Source: Reticulascus tulasneorum (Eukaryota > Ascomycota > Sordariomycetes > Glomerellales > Reticulascaceae). Taken from it: a stretch of 64,000 nt of DNA. Position 1 is the stretch's first letter. Every line of letters starts with the position of its first letter. The position numbers and the translations under genes were made by a program. The notes under the pieces were generated by a model. It ran no database searches and had not been told where the DNA came from. It was given only the letters and a program-made list of their open reading frames with translations. Shown one piece after another: positions 1 through 10,260 of the stretch. The stretch spans positions 3,596,001 through 3,660,000 of the forward strand of contig LSAX01000001.1 of assembly GCA_001557505.1 (NCBI GenBank), in the 5' to 3' direction.

Positions 1-714
1 TTGTTCCGGGGTCATCATGGTGTTGTCCAGCAGGTCGCACGACGGGCGGTCGCTTCTCTCCTCAATCTCGTTTGTGACGGAGATTGGCAGATCGAAAATG
101 GTGTAGTGATCCTCGCCGTTCAGTCGATAGTTTTGCCGGATTGAGATCTGGCGATTGAATTAGCCTCCGGTACGGATCTCGCGACTCTGCCCACGAATAA
201 CTTACATTGTATGACCCGCGATCACTGCCAACTGTTCTGGGGAACCCGTTGCCTACTAGACAATCTGGCCAGCGCCAGTTGATGTGTTTCACCGTACTAC
301 CGGGCTCTTGGAACATGATGTTCCCCAGGCTCGCGTTGTTTGCTGAGGCCGTGACATTGGTGATCGTGAAGTTTCGTCCAGTGCTGTAACTATACAGGAA
401 CATGCTGATATTGTAAATTGCGCTGGGACTATCATCCGCATATGGTGGCAATGGCATCCTGCCATTTGTCGACACGTCTAACGCGACATGGAGATTATCT
501 AGAGACTTGATTAGACCGTAAACCTATTGTTTGGTTCGCTGGGGTCCATCTACTGACCTCCTCCCAAAGGAGTCCCGGGCTGAGGAGCATCCAGAATTAC
601 CAAGCCAGGCGTGAATACCTGACCTCCCGCGATAGTGAAGTTAAGGTCTTGCGCCAATGTAGGGCGGACAGCTAACAACGGCAGCAGCGCCGTGAGAGGA
701 AGTAAGGAGATCAT
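1..714 (-). CDS. Secreted protein of unknown function, 3' end outside window
   Basis: Three coding exons can be joined in frame: 714-558, 498-206 and 147 to the left edge. The ATG at 714 starts a classic signal peptide (hydrophobic LLPLTALLPLL core, then a likely cleavage site after TLA-Q). The mature part begins with a DLNFTIAGGQ stretch, followed by a VALDVSTNG segment and several N-glycosylation sequons (NIS, NFT, NVT, NAS). Donors are GTCAGT and GTAAGT; acceptors are CTCTAG and CGCCAG. The protein probably goes through the secretory pathway to the cell surface or outside. I do not recognise a catalytic domain. It resembles uncharacterised secreted proteins of Pezizomycotina by general impression only. 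About 199 residues are visible and the stop codon lies beyond the left edge. Confidence 0.7.
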
Positions 715-3219
715 TTAGGCAAAATCGATGTAACAGCAAGACGGTTAGGAGATATCTCGAGACGTTGAGGTTTGCCAGCAACAAAAGTTTGGCCCTCGAC
801 CTAACGGGAAAGAGGCCAGTATTTAGCCAGCGAGGCACCCACGAGGTTTGCCAGGGTGTGCTTGATGAGATGGACCCGAATTGTGGAGAATCGCGATATG
901 ATCGGATGTGGCGCGATGTGGATTGGCGACAGAAGCACACTTGGACAACAGAGAAAGAAGCAGAAGAAGGAGAGAATTGAAAGGATGGCAGACGCTTTCT
1001 TGAAAGGATGGTAGGCAGCACTGGCTAACCTGATCTTTTCGACTACTGGAATTCATGCGGATCCCTAGCCGGATGACAGACGGCCGAGCAGCCTTCTATG
1101 TACGTTTGCTACGATACGCGAGGCGCCCATGCTGCACTTCTGGCAGAAGTCTGTGGGTAGGAATGGGAAGAATGACGTGAGTTGTACCAATCTGGACCCC
1201 TCGAACCCTGAGAAAACACCGTTAAACCGTCTTTGGATAGGGTATAGTGGACGAAGTTAAGATGGTTGACCATGCACTGCAGGGTTGGGTGTGACATTTC
1301 TTGATGCAAGGCAGGTTTCAGACTGATGAAATCGTAATGGGGTGGTCGGCAGGGTGGCCCGCGTGGGTAAGGGTGGGATGATGATGATGACGATGAAGCG
1401 AAATTAACAAAACCGTGGGCATGGGTGACAGGGGAAAACCACCAGGTCGCGGCGCACGGGCCGATGCCTCCTTCGAGGACCAGGTTATTGGGAATACAGA
1501 GCTGCGAGACAATGGCAATGTCTCCGACCTACATTCAAACATGTTCAGCGATAAACTATTCTGAACAGTGCTGTTTCTTAGCCCAATGTCTCTCATTCAA
1601 AGATGAATATCTCACATGCTCTAATGTAGAAAAGTACCCGCTTCAACATGAGGGCTGGCCGGATTGGGAGCAGCTCTTGATCCGATTGTTTCCTTTTGGC
1701 ATCACGTCCTAAGTCTTTGTAGGCTTGGCATCCTCTCTCATCCAACTCCTGGGCGACATGCTTTCCGAACTTTCCAGGACAATGTTCTGAAGCACCTCTA
1801 CCATGGGGCCTTGATCTCTGCCGCCCCAGAGAATGTGCCATCTCCTATGAGTCCAATGCGGACAGGCTGACTGAAGACAGACATTTGCTACCCGCCGTGC
1901 TCACAAATGATGATAACTGCGGCGCAGAATCCGGTTTGGGGAGATATCACAACACTCAGCCATGGTTCTGCTCAGCAGCAATATGCTGCGCTCGGCTTGT
2001 TGGAGTAAATCCTCGGGACTTCTAAGAGCTTGTTACGGCCAGCGAGCTATGTTCGTTTGATGAGGGTTTGCATCTCGAATCGACCATGGCTGCCTCGTGT
2101 CATGCCTCTATTTTACTCGGAACTCATCTGCGCCGTGATATAACATACGCTGAATAAGGCCCTCCTTGCGTGCCGTGTCCAAAAGGACCCGACAGGAACT
2201 AGAGATGCACCGGCGACAGTTGAAGTGAGTAGGCTGCTAAGTGTTTTGCCATGTTAGCTTGTTGGTCTCTTCTCTTAAGAAGTTCTGCTCAGTGCTCGGG
2301 ATATTGCTTACATATCTTCAATGTCGGATCTGCCACATATCTGATCATCTTGTCGATGTCGATGCAACTGCCGCGTCTGCATTCTTACTACACCATCCCG
2401 ATGGCGTCCAGGATACTCAATGTATACTCCAAGCCAATATATATCAGCCCTCGAATCTTTGTCGTTGCACGATGTCCACTCCGTTTTGAAGAAAACGAGT
2501 AAATATCTCGTACGCAATAGCAACATGATATACATCACAAAGCATCACGTATTATCTGGATATTTTCACGTATATTAGAAGTAGACATGTATAAATCACC
2601 ATTCATAGCAATAATGCAAATCTGTTTGACGATGCATAATCTATTCTCAAGTGTTTGACTCGCCATGGGGTGTAAGCAAGAAATCTGCTGCATTTGTGTT
2701 CGTATCTTATGTTACAAACTTTCCCTTTGGCAAATCATCCTCTGTACCGCTTCCCCCTTGGCATCCTCATCGTGGCCGTCCATTGCTTTAAACAATCAAG
2801 TCCGACTCTGACTGTGATAAGCTGGCTGTTCGAGAGTTTTTGTTGATGTTGTTACGATAAAAGTGCAGTTCCATGACAGTGCGATCCATACTGTGTGTAG
2901 TCGCAGTTTGACTTCGTATCATGGCGCGTGCATCCATCGCATTTAACCATCAACAGCACAACCTCTAGCTACCTGGATAACAAGCAAGCAATCTTGCACA
3001 TCACACGGCCGAGCCGCCAGTTCTTTTAAGATATGCTCCACTAAAATTTGAAACCTATGCACTGCTCATACGACGACGTTCATCAACCCTAAAACCAAAC
3101 ACATAGTATCCGACCAATCCGACCTCTCGACTGTATCCCTCCCTCGGACACTTACAGCCATTCACGTCTAGGAGCGCAAGGTATCCCAATTGCCGTGAGG
3201 TTTACAGGATCTTCCAAAC
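715..3219. other. 2.5 kb intergenic region, no supportable gene
   Basis: Open frames here are short, overlap on both strands, and show no family similarity, signal peptide or convincing intron structure. The stretch from about 2240 to 2700 is AT-rich. The left end should hold the promoter of the secreted protein and the right end that of the pseudouridine enzyme. I see no tRNA or transposon termini. Confidence 0.5.
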
Positions 3220-5858
3220 ATGAGGGTATCACGACCATCGTCGTGGCTTGCGAGACACTCTCTCCCTCATCTCCAACCCTGCAGGAGTTCATGTCGGTCT
3301 CATCAACTTGGCAGCCGGGATGGACTGCAGCCCAAGGCTCGTTCTGGTGCTTCAACGCACCTTCATACAAATTGCCGTCATATGAGCACATCTACATTTC
3401 AGGCACCTGCTGGTCTGAAGGGGCTGCTTCGCGTATCTGATGAGGTAGCCGATGCTGTTGCAACTAACAAACCGGTCGTGGCTCTCGAATCTACGATCTA
3501 CACTCACGGTGCATTGGGCAATGATCTCGGTCTCGAAGATCTGGTCCGCCAAGGCGGAGGTGTGCCTGCTGTTTGCGGCATCCTGGACGGCATTCCCACA
3601 GTGGGACTTAGCATTGAGGAAGTCGCCCGAATGGTTGACTCTGGCGTCGCGAGGAAGGTTTCGAGGAGGGATGTTGCATACCTAGTTGGCATGGTAAGTT
3701 TAGTTTCATTCTCCACTCATACCGTCGACGTTTCATTTCGTTTCTTGATTGGGCCATATAGGCCTGTATGTCTGGGCAGCCACTGAGTCTTGTTGAGAGG
3801 TCACAATCTAATACCTGGATCACATTTCGCAGGGGATGATAGGTCGCAAATTACACGGCGGCACGACTATCGCAGGGACCATGCTCCTTGCAAGACTTGC
3901 TGGCATACGGGTCTTTGGTACTGGCGGCCTGGGCGGTGTTCACCGAGGCGGGCATGATTCCATGGACATTTCAGCAGACCTCACCGAGCTTGGGCGGACA
4001 CGTGTTGCGGTTGTCAGCTCTGGCTGCAAAGGATTTCTCGACATTCCCAGGACGCTAGAGTTTCTCGAGACGCATGGCGCATTTGTAGCAACCTTCGCTG
4101 ATGGGCGCACCGGAAGCGTTGACTTCCCAGCATTCTGGGCTCGAGATAGCGGCACGAGAAGCCCCTTCGTAGTTGAAACCGAGAAGGACGCGGCTGCCAT
4201 GATCTTGGCTCAAGAGAAGCTCGGAATCGAGTCCGGCATGCTCTTTGCGAACCCCATACCCGAGGAGTTCGCCATCCCAAGTGCCGAGATGGGCGTCGTG
4301 ATAGAGACAGCCGTACGAGAAGCAAATGAGAAAGGATTCTCGGGAGCCGCAAACACGCCTTACGTTTTAACCAGGATCCGGGAAATGACACAAGAGAGAA
4401 GTACACTGGCTAATAAGGCTTTGGTAAGAAGCAACGTTGTTCGGGCTACGAAAATTGCGGTGGAGCTTTCGCGTTTGCTTGACGACTCTCCCCGCTCTGA
4501 CTTCATGTAAGTAGCAGCCGGAACCTGTTCATAGTTTTGTTTTGACTGGGTAGATAGCTCTTCAACTACAGTTGTATCTAATTACGAGAAACCAAGCAAT
4601 ATCTCGCCCCCGGCTAAGGTGGATATTCTTGTTGCTGGCTCGGTGGCTATTGACTTAAGCTGCGACTACCATCCTTTTGCTACAAGCAAAGACTTGACTC
4701 CTCAACTTCATACCTCTAACCCAGCATGCATAAACCAAACCATTGGTGGTGTTGGCCACAATGTTGCGCTCGCAGCGCATAGAGTCACCACAGATACCAC
4801 TGTACGACTTTGCAGCCTGGTTGGTGACGATGTGTAAGTACGACTGCGCTTGAAGCAGGGCCCGTGTCGCTAACATCTACAGGGCGGGACAAACTGTCTT
4901 GTCTGGCCTTCGGAGTTATGGCATGGATACCAACTATATTCGCCAACTCGGGAAAGACTACCACGTCGCAAATCGCACCGCACAATACGTGGCAATCAAC
5001 GACGCTGAGAAGAGTCTTGTTCTCGCCATGGCAGACATGGGAATCTTCTCGAATCACTCTTTTCCCGCTTACTGGCAGTCCGCAGTGGCCGGGTCCAAAC
5101 CGAAATGGCTGGTTGTCGATGGTAACTGGAGCCCAAAGGATATCAGGGCATGGATAGGGGCGGGAAAAGTAAGCAGCTGCAAGGTCGCATTTGAGCCCGT
5201 CTCGACGGCAAAAGCAACAGGGCTGTTTCAAAAGGAACCTCCGCATTTGAAGGTCTTCCCAAATGCCGACATTGAGATTGCAACGCCGAATCACTACGAA
5301 CTCACAGCGATGTACAATACTGCGAAGGAGAACGGATACTTTGAGACACCGGAGTGGTTCCAAGTCATTGATGCCTTTGGCATGTTTGGCGCGCGAGATA
5401 GATTTGTGAGGCTCACGTCGACCGAGATGACAGATGCTGGCATACCGGTTCAGATCATCCACTTGTTGCCTTACATACCCACCATCATCACTAAGTTGGG
5501 ATCCAAAGGCTGCTTATTGACGACGATACTGGCGAAAGGGGATTCACGCCTGCGAGATCGTGAGGCGGAGCGGTGGCTTCTTACGAGATCGATGGGTGAT
5601 CATCCGACAATTGGAGGAGTTTATATGCGAATGTTCCCGGCTGCTGAGACGGTTGAGGACGTTGTCTCGGTCAACGGAGTTGGTGATACATTCCTGGGTG
5701 TTTTGATCGCGGGTATGGCTGCTGGCGGGAAGGTTGAAAACTTGATTGATGTCGCTCAGAAGGCTGCTGTACTGACTTTACGAAGTCACGAGTCTGTTAG
5801 TCCAGATCTGGGTAGATTGGAGAAAGAGTTGAGGGTGGCTGTTGCTCAGGAAGGCTAA
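3220..5858 (+). CDS. Pseudouridine-5'-phosphate glycosidase fused to PfkB-type (pseudouridine) kinase
   Basis: Exons 3220-3693, 3833-4506, 4558-4833 and 4883-5858 join to 799 codons. The N-terminal half is the PsuG (indigoidine synthase A-like) fold. It has VALESTIYTHG with the catalytic Glu, RKLHGGTTIAGTM, GGVHRG...DISADL with a conserved Asp, and SSGCKGFLD with the Lys expected to form the covalent sugar adduct. The C-terminal half is a PfkB sugar kinase with an N-terminal DILVAGSVAIDL strand, the GGVGHNVA motif and the C-terminal NGVGDTF motif carrying the catalytic Asp. Together they should phosphorylate pseudouridine and split the phosphate into uracil and ribose-5-phosphate. The first 54 residues are rich in Arg/Ser and look like a mitochondrial presequence; the ATG at 3382 would give a cytosolic form. 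The order glycosidase-kinase is known for eukaryotic fusions. Confidence 0.9.
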
Positions 5859-6228
5859 TCAACGATGAATATGATGGCTTTTCCTTGGAAGAATAGTTCG
5901 GAGCTTGGCATTGTGGTGTTCAGCATGCGAATCAGTCTTCAATCTCTGTATGGGTTGAAGTTGCATTGTTTCGGTCGTTTTTACCCTACCTATATGGCTG
6001 AAGTGAGATCAGCCTTCCATGTCCAGATTCATGCAAGGTTACTATTGGATAGAGCATTTTGTGGCTTGAAATTGTGGCCAATAAGACAGCCCATTAAATG
6101 TGCAAGGCTACCTGGAGGGGCAGCAAAAAATTTCCGCCTGTGTAAAATCCACCTGCGAGGAAGGATAGGAAATCTCGTACACAAGTTCAGGATACCCTAT
6201 ATACCCCCATCATCTTCGTTGCAAGATC
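5859..6228. other. Intergenic region between pseudouridine enzyme and UTP18
   Basis: Presumed 3' UTR of the upstream gene followed by the short promoter of UTP18. A CTATATACCC stretch near 6195 is TATA-like but only about 30 nt before the UTP18 ATG. No gene is seen. Confidence 0.5.
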
Positions 6229-7992
6229 ATGGCCCGAAATACCGAAGATGCAGATATGTCTGACCAATTCTCTTCGGAAGAAGAAGAAGAATCCGAGGTT
6301 GAGGAATTTCAACTGAAGAGTAGGCCGACACCTGTAATCGACGAGAAGGACTCGGACGAAGAAGAACTCGAGCGACTGGTACTCGGCAACAGAGCGGGAT
6401 TCCGAGAGCAACTTTTCAGGAATGATGTTTTGGGGGACATAGAGAGATCAGCACGAGAGGCCGAGCTACAGCTGGTCCCAGTCGCGGAACCAGGACTCGA
6501 GGAAGTTGACGATGCGGATCTGTTCTTTCTCGATGCTGTTCCGGGCGCAGCAGACGCACTCGGCAAGACAAAGACTACCGAAAAGCACGCTGGAGGAGAT
6601 GCACCAGCATGGCAGGACAGTGATGATGAGAGATTAAGTATCTCTCTGGCAGGTGCTACTCGATTGAGAAAGCTGAGAATCACCGAGGCGGACGATGTGG
6701 TCAGCGGAGCCGAATATGCCAGGAGACTCCGACAACAATATCTACGATTGAATCCCCTTCCTACATGGGCTCAGAACGCTGAGGGGCGTCCACCAAAACG
6801 AAGGAGGAGATCTTCTGCAGCGTCTCAGTCTTCACTAAGCTCTGATGAAGAGGGAAGCGACGTAGACCTTTCTGCTGCTCCACTGGAGAAGTTTCTGCGC
6901 GACGTTCATCAACTTGCTGGTGCAGGCTCTACGAAGAAGAAGCGACTAAGGCCCGAGGTTATCGATATTCAGCGGACCAGAGATATACCCGACACGCACA
7001 AGGCCGCTGTTGCGTCGCTTTCGTTCCATCCTAAATACCCAGTTCTTTTGTCCTCGAGCACATCGTCCATGCTATATCTTCACCATATCGCGCCGGCGGC
7101 ATATCCAACGCCAAACCCTCAATTGACGTCTGTACAAGCCAAGCAAGTGGATATTCGGCGGTCGGAGTTTTTGTATCCAAAAGGCAACAAGATCCTCTTC
7201 GGCGGACGACGCAAGTACTTCCACAGCTGGGATCTTGACACCGGCCTTGTGCAAAAGACTACACAAATTCAAGGGCATCGATTGGAGCATAAGTCAATGG
7301 AGCGATTCAAGTTGAGCCCTTGTGGAAGGTATATGGGCATCGTGGCTTCAACAAGAAAAGGAGGTGGTATCATAAACATCATCAGCATCGGATCCATGCA
7401 ATGGATTGCAGCGGCAAGACTTGATAGCCGGAACGGTATTGCTGATTTTGCGTGGTGGAGCACTGGAAACGGAATGACGATCCTGGGCAGAGATGGACAG
7501 GTTGGCGAGTATAGCATGGCTTCGAGGAGGTTCCTCGCATTGTGGCATGACGAGGGCTGCATTGGTGGTATTGTAATTGCATTAGGAGGGCACCAAGGAC
7601 CAGCTGCGCTAGGTGAGGATCGCTGGGTTGCAGTAGGATCCAACAGCGGTGTTACAAACGTTTACGACCGGCATGAGTTGATCCAGCCGTCGAAATCAGA
7701 AGAGCTGAGCATCAAGGAACGACCGGAGCCAACCCGCCGTTTTGAACAGCTTGTTACCCCTATCACTGTTCTGACATTCTCACCTGACGGCCAGCTACTA
7801 GCTTTTGGTAGTCAGCACAAGAAGGATGCAATGCGTCTTGCCCATCTGCCGAGCTGCACAGTTTACAGGAACTGGCCGACGGCCGAGACGCCCCTGGGCC
7901 GAATCACCTCCGTTGCATTCGGAAGACAGAGCGATCTGCTGGCTGTTGGGAACGATGCAGGCAAGATTAGATTATGGGAGATTCGGAGCTAG
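6229..7992 (+). CDS. UTP18: U3 snoRNP-associated WD40 protein Utp18
   Basis: Single exon of 587 codons. UTP18 is a subunit of the small-subunit processome (t-UTP/UTP-B group) that acts in the nucleolus in 18S rRNA maturation. The N-terminal 80 residues are acidic with Glu/Asp clusters. A conserved block follows (EYARRLRQQYLRLNP, then PTWA), typical of Utp18. The WD40 propeller occupies about residues 255-587 and ends in GKIRLWEIRS. Length and architecture fit the family. A second in-frame ATG at 6256 (MSDQFS) is a possible alternative start. The gene is convergent with the small gene at 8096-8611, with only about 100 nt between the two stop codons. Confidence 0.93.
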   Translation: MARNTEDADMSDQFSSEEEEESEVEEFQLKSRPTPVIDEKDSDEEELERLVLGNRAGFREQLFRNDVLGDIERSAREAELQLVPVAEPGLEEVDDADLFFLDAVPGAADALGKTKTTEKHAGGDAPAWQDSDDERLSISLAGATRLRKLRITEADDVVSGAEYARRLRQQYLRLNPLPTWAQNAEGRPPKRRRRSSAASQSSLSSDEEGSDVDLSAAPLEKFLRDVHQLAGAGSTKKKRLRPEVIDIQRTRDIPDTHKAAVASLSFHPKYPVLLSSSTSSMLYLHHIAPAAYPTPNPQLTSVQAKQVDIRRSEFLYPKGNKILFGGRRKYFHSWDLDTGLVQKTTQIQGHRLEHKSMERFKLSPCGRYMGIVASTRKGGGIINIISIGSMQWIAAARLDSRNGIADFAWWSTGNGMTILGRDGQVGEYSMASRRFLALWHDEGCIGGIVIALGGHQGPAALGEDRWVAVGSNSGVTNVYDRHELIQPSKSEELSIKERPEPTRRFEQLVTPITVLTFSPDGQLLAFGSQHKKDAMRLAHLPSCTVYRNWPTAETPLGRITSVAFGRQSDLLAVGNDAGKIRLWEIRS

Positions 7993-8095
7993 TTACACAT
8001 CCTTAAGTACGCATCGCACGGCGCTTGGTCCGGGAATTGACCGATTATGACACACGCTCTGCTTTTGTTTGTTAATCTCAGTGCCGCCGTCCCAT

Positions 8096-8611
8096 CTAAT
8101 GACCGACAAGATTTGCCAGCAGTTTTCGCAGCGGGCTTCCCTTGGGAATCCAGTTCTTTGGGAAGAAAGCGTGTTCTGCTGCCGTCCACGCTGCCAGCTG
8201 CTCCTTAGATCTGAAGAACAGCACGCCGGCTGGTTTGTCCTCTGCGTTCAGAAACTGATGGATATTGACCCAAAGAGGTGCTAGTGCCTTGAGGCAAGAT
8301 TAGCGAACTCTCCAGATGGAAACATGGTGCCTTACCTTGCGGCACTTTGTCTTGCTTGGAAGGGTTCCATCTCGTCCCAGGTCAGCACAGAGACGCTGCC
8401 AGTCCTCGAGGTCTCCCTCTCCGATATACTCGTTCCATCTTTGGACAATTGGAGGGATAGATTTAGACTTGCGGGATCTGCCGACAGGTGCAATGAGAGT
8501 ACCAATGTTGCCACACTTCTCAGGCCTAGCTCGTGTGTTTGTAGAAATCGGTGTGTCTCTTCCAACCATGGACCCTTGGGGTTGGTGCTTGTGCTTCTTC
8601 TCGTTTGCCAT
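8096..8611 (-). CDS. Small conserved fungal protein, function unknown (155 aa)
   Basis: Two exons, 8611-8336 and 8287-8096, give 155 residues. The donor is GTAAGG; the intron has a GCTAAT branch point and an AAG acceptor, which is less common than YAG. The N-terminus is basic and probably disordered. From about residue 50 there is an apparently folded part: PPIVQRWNEYIG, EDWQRLCADLG, a SKTKCRKAL segment crossing the intron, WVNIHQFL, and a C-terminal PKGSPLRKLL. The pattern (one-protein family built around W..L..DLG, SK..CRKAL and a short C-terminal basic helix) looks like a family of uncharacterised Pezizomycotina proteins. I cannot name a function. Codons across the splice junction read through smoothly, which supports the gene model. 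Confidence 0.75.
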
Positions 8612-10260
8612 AGGTCTTCGACGTTAGATGCTGGGTTTAACGAGCCCCAGTGTAAGCTGCGACGTAATGATGGCTGGCTAGGGGCTCAAGAGATGTCAAG
8701 TATTCGGCAGACAGAAATTCGGAATAGTCTCAAGAGGCCAGAACCAGGAGGGGGGCATCATATAGGACCCAGCTCATAAAACCAGGCAAGGCAAGTTAGG
8801 CATGATGAGTTCATTGCGGAAGGCTGCATGAGTGGCTTGCGGATATCCTCAAAGAGTTCCAGGACCAAAAGAAGAGCATATCGCAATCGGAGATACAGAT
8901 ATCATTGAAGTGGCCATCTTGAAATGATCAGCTGAAAGCAGGTAGAGATCACTTCTTTCATCTGGTGGAAGGGACGTCGGTAGCCACACCTGAAGCCAAC
9001 AACTGCATCACGGCACAAGGATATTACAGCAGTCTGAGGCGTTTGCCGAGGCTGACTTTAAATTTGCAGAGTTGCCATCCCCTTTGAAATCTTTGACAAG
9101 CTTTGGAGTTTCGAGCAATGAGAGGTCAACCCTCCGATGATAGGAACGAGACTGGCAGTATGTGGTTATCCTGTCTTTGTTCCTTTCCATGTAAGCTTGA
9201 GACTTATACGGACCTACCTAAGACTGGCTTGCAACTATGGTAATACGTCAAACAGGGAAAATCGCAACGGCCTTGGATCTTCAAGAGCTTCTGTTAAGGC
9301 TTTCTTGCACATTGGGTTTTTTTGTCGTGTGTGCTATTGAGGTCTATGGAAATGACAATAAGTAAATGAGAGCAATGAATGGATGAGCCTAGACGACGGG
9401 AAGTTTCAGCGGCCTCTGAACCGTTGTTTCAGGGCGTGCACCCACTAGAGCAGCGGCGCGTCAAGCCACTGACTGTGTCCCAGGATTGGCGTCATTTTAG
9501 CGCCGCGAATCCCCGTCGCCTTAATCCTCCTTTCTTCTTCGTCTTCATCTTCATCAAAGCATTAATGTCTGGCATCAATAAGGCTCGCCCCATCTGCCAC
9601 GTCGCGTCAGATTCACCTATGCAAGACCGCCAGTAGAAACACGCAGATTTCGATCGGGTATCATCAAGCGCTCGCCCTCCGAAGCCTGACTAGCCGGTCG
9701 CCATGGTGAATGGACAGCTTTGAGGGGGGGGACAGGAAAGTTACGTCTCTATTGTTATTGCGTTGTCCCGTTCCTATTTGCTGGAACAGCCACCATCGGT
9801 GCTCATCCACATGCCGTCGTTGAATCATACTGCCAGCAAAGGAATGAATGGTCTGATATAGTTCAGTCATCTAATCCAAGATTAGCCCAATTCCTATTTC
9901 TCACTGTTTACTTCGGTCAGGTTCCCCTTGCAACAAGCGCTGCGAGAGAAGGCCCCATTCCCTGTTCCCGGCCCTATATCAGGGCGGCTTAGGCCCAGCG
10001 GCTCCCACCTAAAGCGCGTGTCACGACCACACCACCCTGGAAGCATAACATCTCATATCTCTCCTGACCCGCTCTCTTCATGCTCCGATCTCCTTCTCAC
10101 AGGTTTTCGTGATTTTCTTGACTAGTTTCGAGCTTGATGGGGCACGTCCGTACTAGGGTTCTTTCTAGCTTCCCCATCTTTCACTCTTATAACGTCCTTG
10201 CTCCCCCAGACCCAGACGTGGAGATCATTGACCGAGCTTCTCGCAACTCCGGCACATAAA
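8612..10260. other. 1.65 kb intergenic region and long leader of the next gene
   Basis: No coding exon could be supported. From about 9520 onward there are pyrimidine-rich tracts (CCTTTCTTCTTC type) typical of fungal promoters and 5' leaders. A run of eight G lies near 9723. This is the shared promoter region of the small protein (leftward) and the 1042-residue protein (rightward). Confidence 0.5.
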
